IMG/VR virus record: IMGVR_UViG_3300007770_001196 | Coordinates: 1-44,285 of that record | DNA: 44,285 nt | Source: a virus | Direction: 5' to 3' (one strand) | Part shown: positions 10,349-18,611 of the stretch, piece by piece | How positions within the stretch are numbered: position 1 is the first letter of the stretch | How the letters are laid out: every line of letters starts with the position of its first letter | Position numbers and translations under genes: made by a program | Notes under the pieces: generated by a model | Database searches by the model: none | Seen by the model: only the letters and a program-made list of their open reading frames with translations | Told to the model about the DNA's origin: nothing

Positions 10349-10831
10349 CTATATCGCATATAGAATTGCGCTTATCTGCTTTTTTACTATTCTCAGCTTA
10401 GGAATGTTATACGTTATGTTTATGACTATCTTACTTAATCCTGGATCTATTCCGAATTTTTTCACACCTGTCATTCCAAAATTTGACTCATATGTTTCTA
10501 GCTCAACAAATGGAAGAAATTTATTGACTGCGCTATTTATTCGCAACATTGCCTCTGCATCGAAGTCTATTTGAGATGACAACTCAGTGGTTAACTCTCT
10601 TAAATTTGCACCAAAGTCATATGCGCCTAACCTCTCACCGTAATTTGTAAGAATAAGGCTCTTTAGATTATCATGTATCTGACTCTCTAGATTGAAATGC
10701 ATCTCAAACAATCCAGATCGACCCTCTCCTAGCCTAATGGGAGTCTTTAAACCTATGGGCTTTGAATCAGGAACATTATGAAACTTTCGTAATGTTGACT
10801 TATCACCTACACTTTTAAAGCTAATGGCCAT
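10349..10831 (-). CDS. Baseplate wedge protein, gp25-like (160 aa)
   Basis: The 160-residue protein matches the gp25/TssE-like family: a PIRLGEGRSGLF segment at about 31-42, and LILTNYGERLGAYDFGANL around 59-77, where GER (65-67) corresponds to the conserved E-P/E-R motif of the family. Gp25 family proteins form the core bundle of the baseplate wedge of contractile machines. The gene precedes the gp6-like gene by 9 bases, the usual partner. The ATG at 10831 has a GAGAGTG stretch upstream. The gap before it (10832-10935) is among the largest in the window. Confidence 0.92.
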   Translation of the reverse strand: MAISFKSVGDKSTLRKFHNVPDSKPIGLKTPIRLGEGRSGLFEMHFNLESQIHDNLKSLILTNYGERLGAYDFGANLRELTTELSSQIDFDAEAMLRINSAVNKFLPFVELETYESNFGMTGVKKFGIDPGLSKIVINITYNIPKLRIVKKQISAILYAI

Positions 10832-10935
10832 TTAAAATCACTCTCACTATTAAGTATACAAAAAGAGAAATGTCATCAATCATTTATGATAGATAATTAA
10901 TCAGCATCGTGATCAACTATAGGATAGATATAAAT
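10832..10935 (-). promoter_or_regulatory. Non-coding gap that may hold a promoter for gp25/gp6 genes
   Basis: This 104-base AT-rich gap is the longest one inside the baseplate block. Read on the minus strand it holds a TTGATG and a TATACT separated by 15 bases, followed by TTAATAGTGAGAGTG before the gp25-like ATG. The spacing is shorter than ideal for a sigma-70 promoter and there is no T4-type TATAAATA. No hairpin terminator was recognised. The promoter is only a possibility. Confidence 0.2.
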
Positions 10936-11358
10936 CTACCACGTAGACAATGACGCTCTCTTCCATATTGCTTCACCTGATGCAGCATCATCAAAATCCT
11001 TAATACAGACATATACATATGATGTTGATATTGTGATCATTCCTTTCTCATCACCCTCGCCGCCTTGGGGTGTGCTGGGATTCCATTTTCTATTTGATGA
11101 CCCAGGCTGGTCATAAGGCCTGACCTGTAATCTATTTGTTCCATTGGGCCAGACACCTGACTCCTTAATATAGTCACTAATTCCATCTGCTATGCTTTGT
11201 GATAGCGCGTCAAGTATGTCATCTTGTGTAGGTGAGTTGGTTAGAGTACCATCCTCACTTGCAGAGATAGTGCTCGCTAGATCACTAGCATCTTTAAATG
11301 CTACCTTTATCGACTCTTTAATCGCATCTAATGATGTTGTCGTATTTCCAATTGACAC
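10936..11358 (-). CDS. Small phage protein of unknown function, probably baseplate-associated (140 aa)
   Basis: The frame begins with GTG at 11358. A strong AGGGAGAA sits about 9 bases upstream and no in-frame ATG gives a better start, so GTG is accepted. The 140-residue product has an N-terminal helix-rich part (LDAIKESIKVAFKDAS) and a C-terminal beta-rich part ending in KRASLSTW, the kind of compact C-terminal strand seen in small virion proteins. No signal peptide or membrane segment. It lies between the gp5-like hub and the gp25-like gene, 5 bases after the hub gene, which suggests a tail or baseplate role. The family is not recognised. Confidence 0.75.
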   Translation of the reverse strand: MSIGNTTTSLDAIKESIKVAFKDASDLASTISASEDGTLTNSPTQDDILDALSQSIADGISDYIKESGVWPNGTNRLQVRPYDQPGSSNRKWNPSTPQGGEGDEKGMITISTSYVYVCIKDFDDAASGEAIWKRASLSTW

Positions 11359-11363
11359 AGTTA

Positions 11364-12701
11364 TTATTCTCCCTTGATTATGCCTGAGAGAGAGCTACCC
11401 ATATCAAGACTATTGAGCTGTTCTTGCAAGGTTGTCATTGCTATAGCTAGAATGGGATTTGGTCCGCCAAAACCCGGAGTAGTTCCTCCCGATGAAAGCA
11501 TTGATGCCATTGTTGATATCATTGTGACCAGGCTATTAAATATAGATACCATGTCATTACCCTTTACGAATGGTTGCAACCCTGATGATCCGTCTTTTCC
11601 AATTGCTATCTCGTTTCCACACTGTATTTGAACATTACCGCTGGCATCCATAACAATGCTAGATCCAGCCTTGTGGATTATTCGTATATTTCCACTGCTG
11701 TCAGAGATAATTCTAGGATTTTCTGACTTTATAATAATATACGGACTGTCATCTACGCTGTCTACATTGGCACCTATTCCTGTAGGAGATGTTTCAAAAT
11801 TTTCATCTCCGCTAGTTTTCATTGACACATAAATTCTGGAAAGATCATTGACAAAATCTGGATCACCTTCAAATATGCTATCATCTGTGGCATTTCCAGT
11901 TAGGGTGGGTGCCTTGTCAACCTCATCATATCCTCTTGTGTTGCTTACAGCGGCTGCCGGTGCTGTCGATGTCGTTGCACCTCTACCTGCAACAATATCA
12001 ATCGACCCTCTTTGTAAGTCACTGCTGGTATTAAAAGATCCTGCATTCCTATCTTCACCCAGAGATATCAATGTGTTATTTGAGCCTTGAACAGTTAGAT
12101 CACCACATCTCTTGCTAAATCTTGGGACAGACTCACCAGAAAATTGAGAATTATATGATAATGACTTGCTAACAATGCTCTCATATGGATCAGATCCTGG
12201 GAGCGTGTTATGCTCCGGGTTATCGTCTTGACCTTTGGGAAAATTAGCAGGATTAAATACCTGCCCACTTTCAGGTGACTCTGCACCGTATTTTGACACT
12301 CTATCAAGATGTGTATAGTTTAAATCATCAACAGCAATGTCAGTGGCCTTTCTTGTCATCCAATATCCAAGTGATGACTCTCTTCCGTCAGGAAATAGAA
12401 CCCACACCTGCTCTCCTGGTTTTACAGGTAAGCAAAAATGAGGTGAGAAAAAAGGATAGCAAATCATTGGTTGTGCATCATTTCCAATAATTCTAGCAAC
12501 TATGCTATTTCTAGGCATCCTATTAATATAGTGCTTATTAGTTATCACCCCTGCGACGTCAACAATAGAATCTCTTTGCTCAACAGGGTTTGATATAAAT
12601 TCAACAACTACACCTGTCATTAAAAACTGTCTGTCACCTTCTTGAGACCTAGATCTTTCACTTATTCCGCCGCTGACACTTAGTTGGTCAAGTAATCCCA
12701 C
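11364..12701 (-). CDS. Baseplate central spike/hub protein, gp5-like, without lysozyme domain (445 aa)
   Basis: Residues about 28-125 resemble the gp5/VgrG OB-fold: VVVEFISNPVEQRDS, GVITNKHYINRMPRNSIVARI, then KPGEQVWVLFPDG and LGYWMTRK. The C-terminal part holds IVMDASGNVQIQCGNEIAI and a Gly/Ser-rich tail, in keeping with the start of a spike helix. In T4, gp5 has a lysozyme domain between these parts; none is seen here, as in many marine T4-like phages. It would form the membrane-piercing spike. The start is GTG at 12701 with only a weak GGAT upstream; the preceding gene ends 6 bases earlier, so coupling is plausible. The next Met is residue 29, directly before the OB fold, so a shorter start cannot be excluded. 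Confidence 0.85.
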   Translation of the reverse strand: MGLLDQLSVSGGISERSRSQEGDRQFLMTGVVVEFISNPVEQRDSIVDVAGVITNKHYINRMPRNSIVARIIGNDAQPMICYPFFSPHFCLPVKPGEQVWVLFPDGRESSLGYWMTRKATDIAVDDLNYTHLDRVSKYGAESPESGQVFNPANFPKGQDDNPEHNTLPGSDPYESIVSKSLSYNSQFSGESVPRFSKRCGDLTVQGSNNTLISLGEDRNAGSFNTSSDLQRGSIDIVAGRGATTSTAPAAAVSNTRGYDEVDKAPTLTGNATDDSIFEGDPDFVNDLSRIYVSMKTSGDENFETSPTGIGANVDSVDDSPYIIIKSENPRIISDSSGNIRIIHKAGSSIVMDASGNVQIQCGNEIAIGKDGSSGLQPFVKGNDMVSIFNSLVTMISTMASMLSSGGTTPGFGGPNPILAIAMTTLQEQLNSLDMGSSLSGIIKGE

Positions 12702-12706
12702 TGTAG

Positions 12707-13066
12707 TTATCCATTTATCTTGTCAAAAATTGAATTTACATCAACAGCTTTATCATCTTCCTTTCCAATCATCTCAGCAAGCTTTAGTATTTGATCATTG
12801 CTCTTACACATTCTCTCAAGATACTTTGATAAAATAGGGCCAAAGACAGCATGTTGTGCAGCGTTTCCCTTTGCCTCTATTAAGAGATCTGTAAATAAGA
12901 TTCTTGCATTTTCTCTATCGCTAAGAGCGTTTTCATATATCTCTTTCCATAGATATTTTTTCTTATCTTCTGTCGTCTCAAGAGAGTCAAGTAGATCACA
13001 AAATCTACTTATCTTAGCCTCTTTTTCATTAGCCTTTTCAAGCATTTCATCTATTGATTTTGTCAT
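12707..13066 (-). CDS. Small helical phage protein of unknown function (119 aa)
   Basis: A strong AGGAG precedes the ATG at 13066. The 119-residue product is almost wholly helical and charged. It has LDSLETTEDKKKYLWKEIYENA, a central DRENARILFTDLL segment and KYLERMCKSNDQILKLAEMI. It lies between the gp55-like sigma factor and the gp5-like hub. Its helical, oligomer-like character would fit a small terminase-like or transcription-accessory protein (T4 gp33 works with gp55), but I see no diagnostic motif and do not assign either role. Confidence 0.75.
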   Translation of the reverse strand: MTKSIDEMLEKANEKEAKISRFCDLLDSLETTEDKKKYLWKEIYENALSDRENARILFTDLLIEAKGNAAQHAVFGPILSKYLERMCKSNDQILKLAEMIGKEDDKAVDVNSIFDKING

Positions 13067-13075
13067 ATCTATCTC

Positions 13076-13819
13076 CTAAAAAATATCATAATCTCCTGAT
13101 TTAACTAGGCTCTTATAGTGCTTTCTGATGACTGACATTGCAACAGATAATTGTTTTGGATTCAGGCTGGACAAATCTCTCATATAGACAAATACTGCCC
13201 TTTTGTTTAAGAAATCTAGATCTTCTATCTTTCTAAAAAGAGTTATTATTGCATCCATACACGCTATCTCATTTTCACCCGTTATTGTCTCTCTTATCTC
13301 AGACATTAGGTCAAATAAATTATCCATTGACTCTTTCTTAAAGATCTCTTCATCTTGAGACGGAGCTGTCTGATGGAGCTCAATCGCGCTTAAGTCTGAA
13401 CTTGATAGTGATGTTGAGTCATCTATACTAACATGTCTTCTATTTTGTTTTGTCTTCTTTTTGCTTTGAATGATTAGCCAGTTTTTTGCAACAACATTAA
13501 AATATGAGAATGCCTTTGTCCCTCTTGTGTGATCAAACTTCTCTAGAGTTTCATATAAAAATGTAACACAGTCACTCTTTAGATCTTCAAACGATCCGTG
13601 AGGTTTTGCAAATCCGTGTATGAATATTAAATTTTCAGCAAGCTTGTCAAACGCAGGAAGAATTTCATCGATATAGATCTGAGCCTTTTCACTTTGATCA
13701 TTTGAGTTCTGAAAGTTTATTATTGCATTATGTGTTCCGGAATGGAAGTACAGCTTAACTGACGGTCTTTTTGAACCCTTTCCTCTCTTTCTTCTTTTTG
13801 CCCCCTTTTTCTGACTCAT
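13076..13819 (-). CDS. Late-transcription sigma factor, gp55-like (247 aa)
   Basis: Residues about 50-120 look like a sigma-70 region 2 core: LAENLIFIHGF, then SDCVTFLYETLEKFDHTRG, followed by AFSYFNVVAKNWLI, which corresponds to the helix that holds the core polymerase and the -10 element. Region 4 is not evident, as in T4 gp55, which instead needs the sliding clamp and gp33 to activate late promoters. The first 22 residues are extremely basic (KKGAKRRKRGKG). The ATG at 13819 has GAGAAG upstream. The next gene follows after 9 bases. It probably directs host RNA polymerase to late promoters, including those of the flanking virion genes. Family call fairly sure. Confidence 0.85.
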   Translation of the reverse strand: MSQKKGAKRRKRGKGSKRPSVKLYFHSGTHNAIINFQNSNDQSEKAQIYIDEILPAFDKLAENLIFIHGFAKPHGSFEDLKSDCVTFLYETLEKFDHTRGTKAFSYFNVVAKNWLIIQSKKKTKQNRRHVSIDDSTSLSSSDLSAIELHQTAPSQDEEIFKKESMDNLFDLMSEIRETITGENEIACMDAIITLFRKIEDLDFLNKRAVFVYMRDLSSLNPKQLSVAMSVIRKHYKSLVKSGDYDIF

Positions 13820-13820
13820 T

Positions 13821-14108
13821 CTACTTCTCTACTGACCGATCTATAACTGTCATGTTTCTTGCAACGTTTAAAATAGAGTCTCTGCATAAATCAATATCCG
13901 TAATTACCTGTCTTATCTCAACAGAATCAAAAAAAATCGGCTTCTCTGCCACTTTACTCATAGTCTTATATCTTTCATCAAGCTCATCAAGAGAAGATTC
14001 AATTGCATCTTGTAATTCTAAAAGAATCATTCCATGCTTATAGTTGTAGCCAATAGAGATGACTAATAAAAATAGAAGACATACATTAGTAACTATTAAA
14101 TAGATCAC
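13821..14108 (-). CDS. Small membrane-anchored phage protein of unknown function (95 aa)
   Basis: The start is GTG at 14108, overlapping the TGA of the preceding glycosyltransferase gene in a GTGA arrangement. Residues about 2-20 (IYLIVTNVCLLFLLVISIG) form a clear hydrophobic N-terminal segment, followed by an acidic helical stretch and a conserved-looking block, EKPIFFDSVEIRQVITDI, at about 55-72. It is likely anchored in the inner membrane with the rest in the cytoplasm, or a weak signal anchor. The stop lies 1 base before the sigma-factor ATG. No function is assigned. Confidence 0.75.
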   Translation of the reverse strand: MIYLIVTNVCLLFLLVISIGYNYKHGMILLELQDAIESSLDELDERYKTMSKVAEKPIFFDSVEIRQVITDIDLCRDSILNVARNMTVIDRSVEK

Positions 14109-15283
14109 ACAGTCTCCACGTGATCATGATAAAATTTATTATACTTTCCAATAACAGCCAAAAGTGAAAATTCTGATTGTATTTGTTTTGATAGGTCTAT
14201 TGCCCACTGTTTTGGTAAGCTGTACTTGTCTCTTAGCTTCTTTATCTTCTTTTTGAAGTCACCTTCTGAAGGATCTGCCCACTTCATTCCAGCCATAAAG
14301 ATTCTATTATCAATTCTATTTTTTGGAATTTCAATAAGATCGTATTTTATTGGAATAAACTTTCCCATACCAAGAAAGTCAAGATGTCCAGACCAGTTTG
14401 TTGCGATAACCGGTAGACCTGCTGCTGCCGCCTCTAGAAGAGGGAGGCCAAATCCCTCTCCCCTTGTCAGACTAATTAGCCCTTTTACATCTGCTCTTTT
14501 ATACAGGCCGGCTATCTCGTCTGGTGATAAATTTCCGTGAATCACATGAATTCGTGGAAACCTATCTTTTCTAACCTCTGATAACAGCTTTTTAATTGTA
14601 TTTTTTGTTAGCTGTCTGTCTATCGCTGTTCCTCTTCCATGATTAACTTTTATTATTAGCCCTACATCAGGATCATCTTTGAATGTCTCACAGAACCACT
14701 TGATCGTGAAGAATATATTTTTTCTATCATTCCACGGATCGTCACCAGTAAATTGACCAATTAATAAAAAATTAAAACTAGTATCAACGCTATCTAGCTT
14801 AGTTTCTTTAATGCTGTCATCATCAATTGATTCAATGTAGCTTTCAGGAATTACATGAATTGGTGTCGAAACAGATCCTGTATTTTCAATTGTCTTCTTT
14901 ATGTGGCTTGTTGGAATAATTACATGATCCATTAGCTCCATTCTTTCAAGCCATGCCTTGTTACAGACATCAGTTTCAACAACTGCTGACACCCCTATGT
15001 TTATCTTGGCCTTTGAAGGATCCCACTCATCTGGTAGCTGTACTTGAACTGAGATATCATATTTTTCACCATCTACTTCGGCATTTGTCCTTTTCATTAT
15101 TCTTTCTACTAGGCCGTTTTCAAAGTCTGGATTTATCATCCAGCTTGTATTTCCCCACTGAAGAACTTGAACAGTTACATCAAAGTCGTCTCTAGACTCT
15201 AGCCATTTAAATATTTGTCTTGAGTGAACGCCGTATCCGCTTATTGATAAAACAGGCGCCCGTAAAAGTACTTTCTTTTTCAA
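14105..15283 (-). CDS. Glycosyltransferase, GT-B fold, GT4-like (392 aa)
   Basis: The product starts LLRAPVLSISGYGVHSRQIFKWLE, the acceptor-side Rossmann half of GT4 enzymes. Near residue 170 LLIGQFTGDDPWNDRKN begins the donor half, and EGFGLPLLEAAAAGLPVIA with NWSGHLDF gives the E-x7-E sugar-nucleotide motif. It should transfer a sugar from a nucleotide donor in the cytoplasm; donor and acceptor are unknown. The start is TTG at 15283: AGAGG lies about 9 bases upstream and no nearby ATG preserves the Rossmann strand. It is the last gene of the glycan island, overlapping the small membrane protein by 4 bases. Confidence 0.88.
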   Translation of the reverse strand: MKKKVLLRAPVLSISGYGVHSRQIFKWLESRDDFDVTVQVLQWGNTSWMINPDFENGLVERIMKRTNAEVDGEKYDISVQVQLPDEWDPSKAKINIGVSAVVETDVCNKAWLERMELMDHVIIPTSHIKKTIENTGSVSTPIHVIPESYIESIDDDSIKETKLDSVDTSFNFLLIGQFTGDDPWNDRKNIFFTIKWFCETFKDDPDVGLIIKVNHGRGTAIDRQLTKNTIKKLLSEVRKDRFPRIHVIHGNLSPDEIAGLYKRADVKGLISLTRGEGFGLPLLEAAAAGLPVIATNWSGHLDFLGMGKFIPIKYDLIEIPKNRIDNRIFMAGMKWADPSEGDFKKKIKKLRDKYSLPKQWAIDLSKQIQSEFSLLAVIGKYNKFYHDHVETV

Positions 15284-15298
15284 CTTAAAAACCTCTAG

Positions 15299-16546
15299 TT
15301 AGAATGACATGCATTCCCATCTTTTATAGTTTTTCTTCCAGCTTTCACTGGTTTCAATCATTGTATCATGCCAATCATCGATTGTCTTCTGGTGATCAAA
15401 CTGACTAAGTGCGTATTTTCTCACCTTGTCTTTTAGCTTGACTCTATCATCATCATCTAGCTCGTATATCTTCATTATTCCATCTGCCACAGTCTGACAT
15501 GATGTATAGTCTTCAAAAATATATGGTACTTGTTGTGAACCTACAAGCGTTTGATTCTCAACATCAAGAGCAACGCCATTGTGAGATCCATCTCTATGAT
15601 CTACGACCTGTCTAGTGAGACCGCCCGTCTTTACAGCAATCATCGGCGTTCCTGCTTGCATGGCTTCTAATGTTGGTAAACCGAAGCCTTCAGCGTAACT
15701 AATGTTTAGACAAAAGTCAGAAATATTATATAAAACATTCATTTTTTCAAATTCAAGCCTCTCTCGAGAGTAGAATACAGTATCTTGAATTCCTAACATC
15801 TCAGCTGTTGCAAACAGGTTTGGTCCTTCCTGATCTAGAGGTTCTGTGTGCATGATAAGGGTTGCATTCTTATGACCGTGCTTTTTCTCTAAGTCATCAA
15901 GAAAGTGCTTCCAAGACAATAATACGTCATTTGGTCTCTTTCTTTTTGCATTTCTATTTACCCAGATACCAATAAAATGATCCTTTCTTTCAGACCCTAA
16001 AATTGACCCTCTAAACTCTCTAAGTTTACCCTTATCAAGGGGATAAAACATCTCAGGCGGTACTGAATGGGGTATGAAGTTTGTCTTTTCTGGAAACCTC
16101 TCTGCAACCATCTCGTATGTCATGTGAGAGTGACAATTAATTAGATCAATCGACTTATATATCGACTCATTAAATTGTGGCCAGGGGTGATTATCCCAGA
16201 CATGCCACCAGACTATGGGGCATATTTGGTGGATCTCATCTTCCATCTCAAACAACCAGATAAAAAATCTTGGATCAGTAAAGATAAAAAGAATGTCAGG
16301 TTTCTCTGTTGCAAGAGTCAATCTAATGAGTGCGGGGTCGCCGAATCCGTCAATTGGTTTTATGATAAAGTCATCATTAACAACAACGGTATTATAGTCT
16401 GTGTGTTTTAGAGCTGCACCAAACTGCCTAAATGACCACTCACCTTTCTTTATAAGCCCATTTATTAAATGTCTTGTCTGTGTTCCAACACCTGATGTTG
16501 AAAGAGCATGATCAGATAACACAAGTACTTTCTTCTTACGCGACAT
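15299..16546 (-). CDS. Glycosyltransferase, GT-B fold, GT4-like (415 aa)
   Basis: The N-terminus reads KKVLVLSDHALSTSGVGTQTRHLINGL, a typical GT4 acceptor-side start with the loop that closes over the nucleotide sugar. The donor half carries GIWVNRNAKRKRP and AEGFGLPTLEAMQAGTPMIAV, the E-x7-E motif, followed by KTGGLTRQVV. Length and layout are complete. ATG at 16546 is preceded by GGAGATGTT. It forms a pair with the next GT4 gene (14 bases apart), but the two are clearly different proteins. Specificity unknown. Confidence 0.9.
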   Translation of the reverse strand: MSRKKKVLVLSDHALSTSGVGTQTRHLINGLIKKGEWSFRQFGAALKHTDYNTVVVNDDFIIKPIDGFGDPALIRLTLATEKPDILFIFTDPRFFIWLFEMEDEIHQICPIVWWHVWDNHPWPQFNESIYKSIDLINCHSHMTYEMVAERFPEKTNFIPHSVPPEMFYPLDKGKLREFRGSILGSERKDHFIGIWVNRNAKRKRPNDVLLSWKHFLDDLEKKHGHKNATLIMHTEPLDQEGPNLFATAEMLGIQDTVFYSRERLEFEKMNVLYNISDFCLNISYAEGFGLPTLEAMQAGTPMIAVKTGGLTRQVVDHRDGSHNGVALDVENQTLVGSQQVPYIFEDYTSCQTVADGIMKIYELDDDDRVKLKDKVRKYALSQFDHQKTIDDWHDTMIETSESWKKNYKRWECMSF

Positions 16547-16589
16547 AACATCTCCACAGAAATATTACAATATACAATCGTTCAGTAAA
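16547..16589 (-). promoter_or_regulatory. Short AT-rich gap before a glycosyltransferase gene, possible promoter
   Basis: The 43-base gap reads on the minus strand as an AT-rich run with TATATT and TAATAT near its middle, then GGAG 8 bases before the ATG. It could hold a -10 element for the two downstream glycosyltransferases and the sigma-factor operon. No -35 box stands out and no hairpin was seen. Confidence 0.15.
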
Positions 16590-17426
16590 TCACGTGCAAT
16601 ATTTTGTATCTTTAAACGGACAATAATTGCATGAATTTCTATTTTTAAGAAACATGCCTCTCTTTACAGAAGAGATCATATTATTCATGATCTTGAGAGA
16701 TTTTTCTAGTGCCTTAGGTCCCACAGATACTGTTACCAGCTCACAGATACGTCCTGGTTTACCCCCGCGCTTTAATAGTATAAAACCACATCTGATGTCC
16801 TTCAGTGGCACAGAATGCTTTCTAGACCAAAAGTGCTTGTATAAAATTAGCTGTGACGTCATGAGTATGTCCTGTTTCTTCTGTCGTCTCCAGCCATACG
16901 ACCCTGCCGTCTTCCAGTCAAGAATCCAGTAGTTATGACCTTCACCTCTCTTCTTTGGAACCTTTAAAATAGCATCGATAAAGCCTTTAAACTTTACAGG
17001 TTTACCGTCGATATCTTCATATAGCTGTTCCTCTGCCTTTACGATCTCCCAGTCAGGAAATGTCTCATCTAAAAATGAAGGAACATCATTCCACATATTT
17101 GATGCCCACTCACACCAGGTGTCAACACCCACGTTTGAGCTCTTCTTATACCAGTCAGGCTGTCTAGCTACCCACTCAGGATCATCAAATCCATTTTTAT
17201 CCCACGCTTCTCTAATTCCGCTCAAGATCTGAGACTTATCAACTGTCTTTGTCTCAAGAAGAGACTCACATCCTTCGTGAACAGCTGTTCCAAAGTCAAG
17301 AAAAGGTGAAGGTTCAAACATGTCAACCTTGTCAATCTTAGCCAGCTTATGTCTCCAGGAGCACTCTGCCCACTCTTTTATCTCTGAAAATGATATATGA
17401 TTCTTACCGGTTGGAAAATTACTCAT
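16590..17426 (-). CDS. PD-(D/E)XK exonuclease, Cas4/RecB-like with four-cysteine Fe-S signature (278 aa)
   Basis: All core motifs of the RecB-type nuclease family are present: FGTAVHEG with His50, KFKGFIDAIL with Asp151, LDWKT with Asp170 and Lys172, and a QLILY helix with Gln192. Cys22 together with Cys266, Cys269 and Cys277 near the C-terminus fits the four-cysteine iron-sulfur cluster of Cas4 and AddB nucleases, although the last spacing is C-x7-C. Such enzymes degrade or trim DNA ends; in phages they may act in recombination, DNA breakdown or replication. It is the only DNA enzyme among the sugar genes, and no CRISPR array is near. The ATG at 17426 has only a weak AAGATGA upstream. Confidence 0.88.
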   Translation of the reverse strand: MSNFPTGKNHISFSEIKEWAECSWRHKLAKIDKVDMFEPSPFLDFGTAVHEGCESLLETKTVDKSQILSGIREAWDKNGFDDPEWVARQPDWYKKSSNVGVDTWCEWASNMWNDVPSFLDETFPDWEIVKAEEQLYEDIDGKPVKFKGFIDAILKVPKKRGEGHNYWILDWKTAGSYGWRRQKKQDILMTSQLILYKHFWSRKHSVPLKDIRCGFILLKRGGKPGRICELVTVSVGPKALEKSLKIMNNMISSVKRGMFLKNRNSCNYCPFKDTKYCT

Positions 17427-17448
17427 AATATCATCTTAACACATTTAA

Positions 17449-18315
17449 TTAAGATTTATCAGAAACAGCACCGTCAATTTCAGCCCAGTCATGTACATCT
17501 CGAACCTCTAAGTTCTTTTTCCATGCTGCTTCTAGGACTGTGGGATCAACTCCCTCATCTTTCATCTTATAAATCATTGCATTGAGGTCCTTGACGAAAC
17601 ATTTGCCTCCCCATCCACGAAATCCATCATGTCCCGGCACATCAATATGAGAGTTACCAATCCTGCCATCAGCTATAAATCCACAAATAGCGTCATTCCA
17701 GTTTACATTAATTGTCTCAGCAAGCTGTAACATCTCATTCATGTAAGATAGCTTAACAGCAAAAAAACAATTTGCCATGTACTTTATAAACTGGGCTGTT
17801 CCTACATCTGTTTTAATAATTGGTGTATAGGGAAATCTTTCTCTAAATAAGGATTCCACGTCATTACTAATTTCCTCTTCATTTGCTCCTATGATTATCC
17901 TTGCTGTGTTGATGAAATCAAGCCTTGCTGCCCTTTCTGTTAAAAACTCCGGATTAAACGCAATTCTCATGTTTGGATATCGTGATATGTATCTCTCTGT
18001 TGTTCCTGGAGTTACAGTAGATTTTATGACAAAGGTTACATTCTCATAAGAAAAATCATCATCTTTTGGAACTGATGAAATTTCCTCAAAAACACTATCT
18101 ACAATAGATAGATCAATTTTTCCACCGAGGACGTCTGTCATTGGCGTTGGAACACAGATAAAAATCACATCTGAACCGTTTACTGTATCTTTTAGTGTAT
18201 GTGTAGACCTTCTGTCATCTTTGTCATATATTAAAATATCATCGACATGCAATAAAAATCCAGACACTATTGCTGATCCAACAAATCCATTTCCTATTAT
18301 TCCAATAGTTGACAT
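17449..18315 (-). CDS. UDP-glucose/GDP-mannose dehydrogenase family protein, short form (288 aa)
   Basis: The N-terminal NAD-binding fold is intact: GIIGNGFVGSA at 5-15, ICVPTPM at 53-59, NPEFLTERAA at 121-130. The central part has Lys178 and Lys188, and GWGGKCFVKDL places the catalytic thiol at Cys239. These enzymes oxidise a nucleotide sugar twice at C6 to a uronic acid. Family members are usually about 390-450 residues; this one ends at 288 and so lacks the C-terminal UDP-binding domain. It may use a different substrate or act as an oligomer with altered binding. It sits 2 bases after the HAD gene. The function of the short form is uncertain. Confidence 0.85.
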   Translation of the reverse strand: MSTIGIIGNGFVGSAIVSGFLLHVDDILIYDKDDRRSTHTLKDTVNGSDVIFICVPTPMTDVLGGKIDLSIVDSVFEEISSVPKDDDFSYENVTFVIKSTVTPGTTERYISRYPNMRIAFNPEFLTERAARLDFINTARIIIGANEEEISNDVESLFRERFPYTPIIKTDVGTAQFIKYMANCFFAVKLSYMNEMLQLAETINVNWNDAICGFIADGRIGNSHIDVPGHDGFRGWGGKCFVKDLNAMIYKMKDEGVDPTVLEAAWKKNLEVRDVHDWAEIDGAVSDKS

Positions 18316-18317
18316 AT

Positions 18318-18611
18318 CTATTTCCAGTCCTTTGTATTCATATTCTTATCATCAATAAAGAGATCATACACAGGCTTTCCAAACTTTAAATCATGATATC
18401 TTGCATTCCATCTTGAAAGCTGTAATACAGTAACATCTGTCCAGTCAATTCCAGTTCCTGATCCTCTTGCTGTCCAGTATACCACAGTATGACCATCATC
18501 AAATAACTTATTTGCCTTTTCAATGTTATCACGTATCGGCTCTGCCATTGAGTAATCTCGACTTTCAGGAGTTGTGCATATTGTTTCATCAATATCAATA
18601 TAGACTATCAT
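18318..18611 (-). CDS. Small HAD-superfamily phosphatase (97 aa)
   Basis: The gene starts at the ATG at 18611, which overlaps the TGA of the NeuB gene as ATGA. A longer frame to 18758 exists but would run deep into neuB. The 97-residue product carries HAD motif I as Asp6-Ile-Asp8 (YIDIDET), motif II Thr47 (YWTARG), a motif III Lys79 (FGKP) and motif IV Asp87-Asp88 (FIDDK). It is a minimal HAD fold without a cap domain. Proteins of this kind in capsule and LPS clusters remove phosphate from sugar phosphates. Directly after NeuB, it could dephosphorylate a nonulosonate-9-phosphate or its precursor; this is inferred from the position only. Confidence 0.85.
   Translation of the reverse strand: MIVYIDIDETICTTPESRDYSMAEPIRDNIEKANKLFDDGHTVVYWTARGSGTGIDWTDVTVLQLSRWNARYHDLKFGKPVYDLFIDDKNMNTKDWK

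Noticed and set aside
16590-17426. CRISPR-associated Cas4 as part of a CRISPR locus
   Set aside because: No repeat-spacer array and no other cas gene is present; phages often carry free-standing Cas4-like nucleases.
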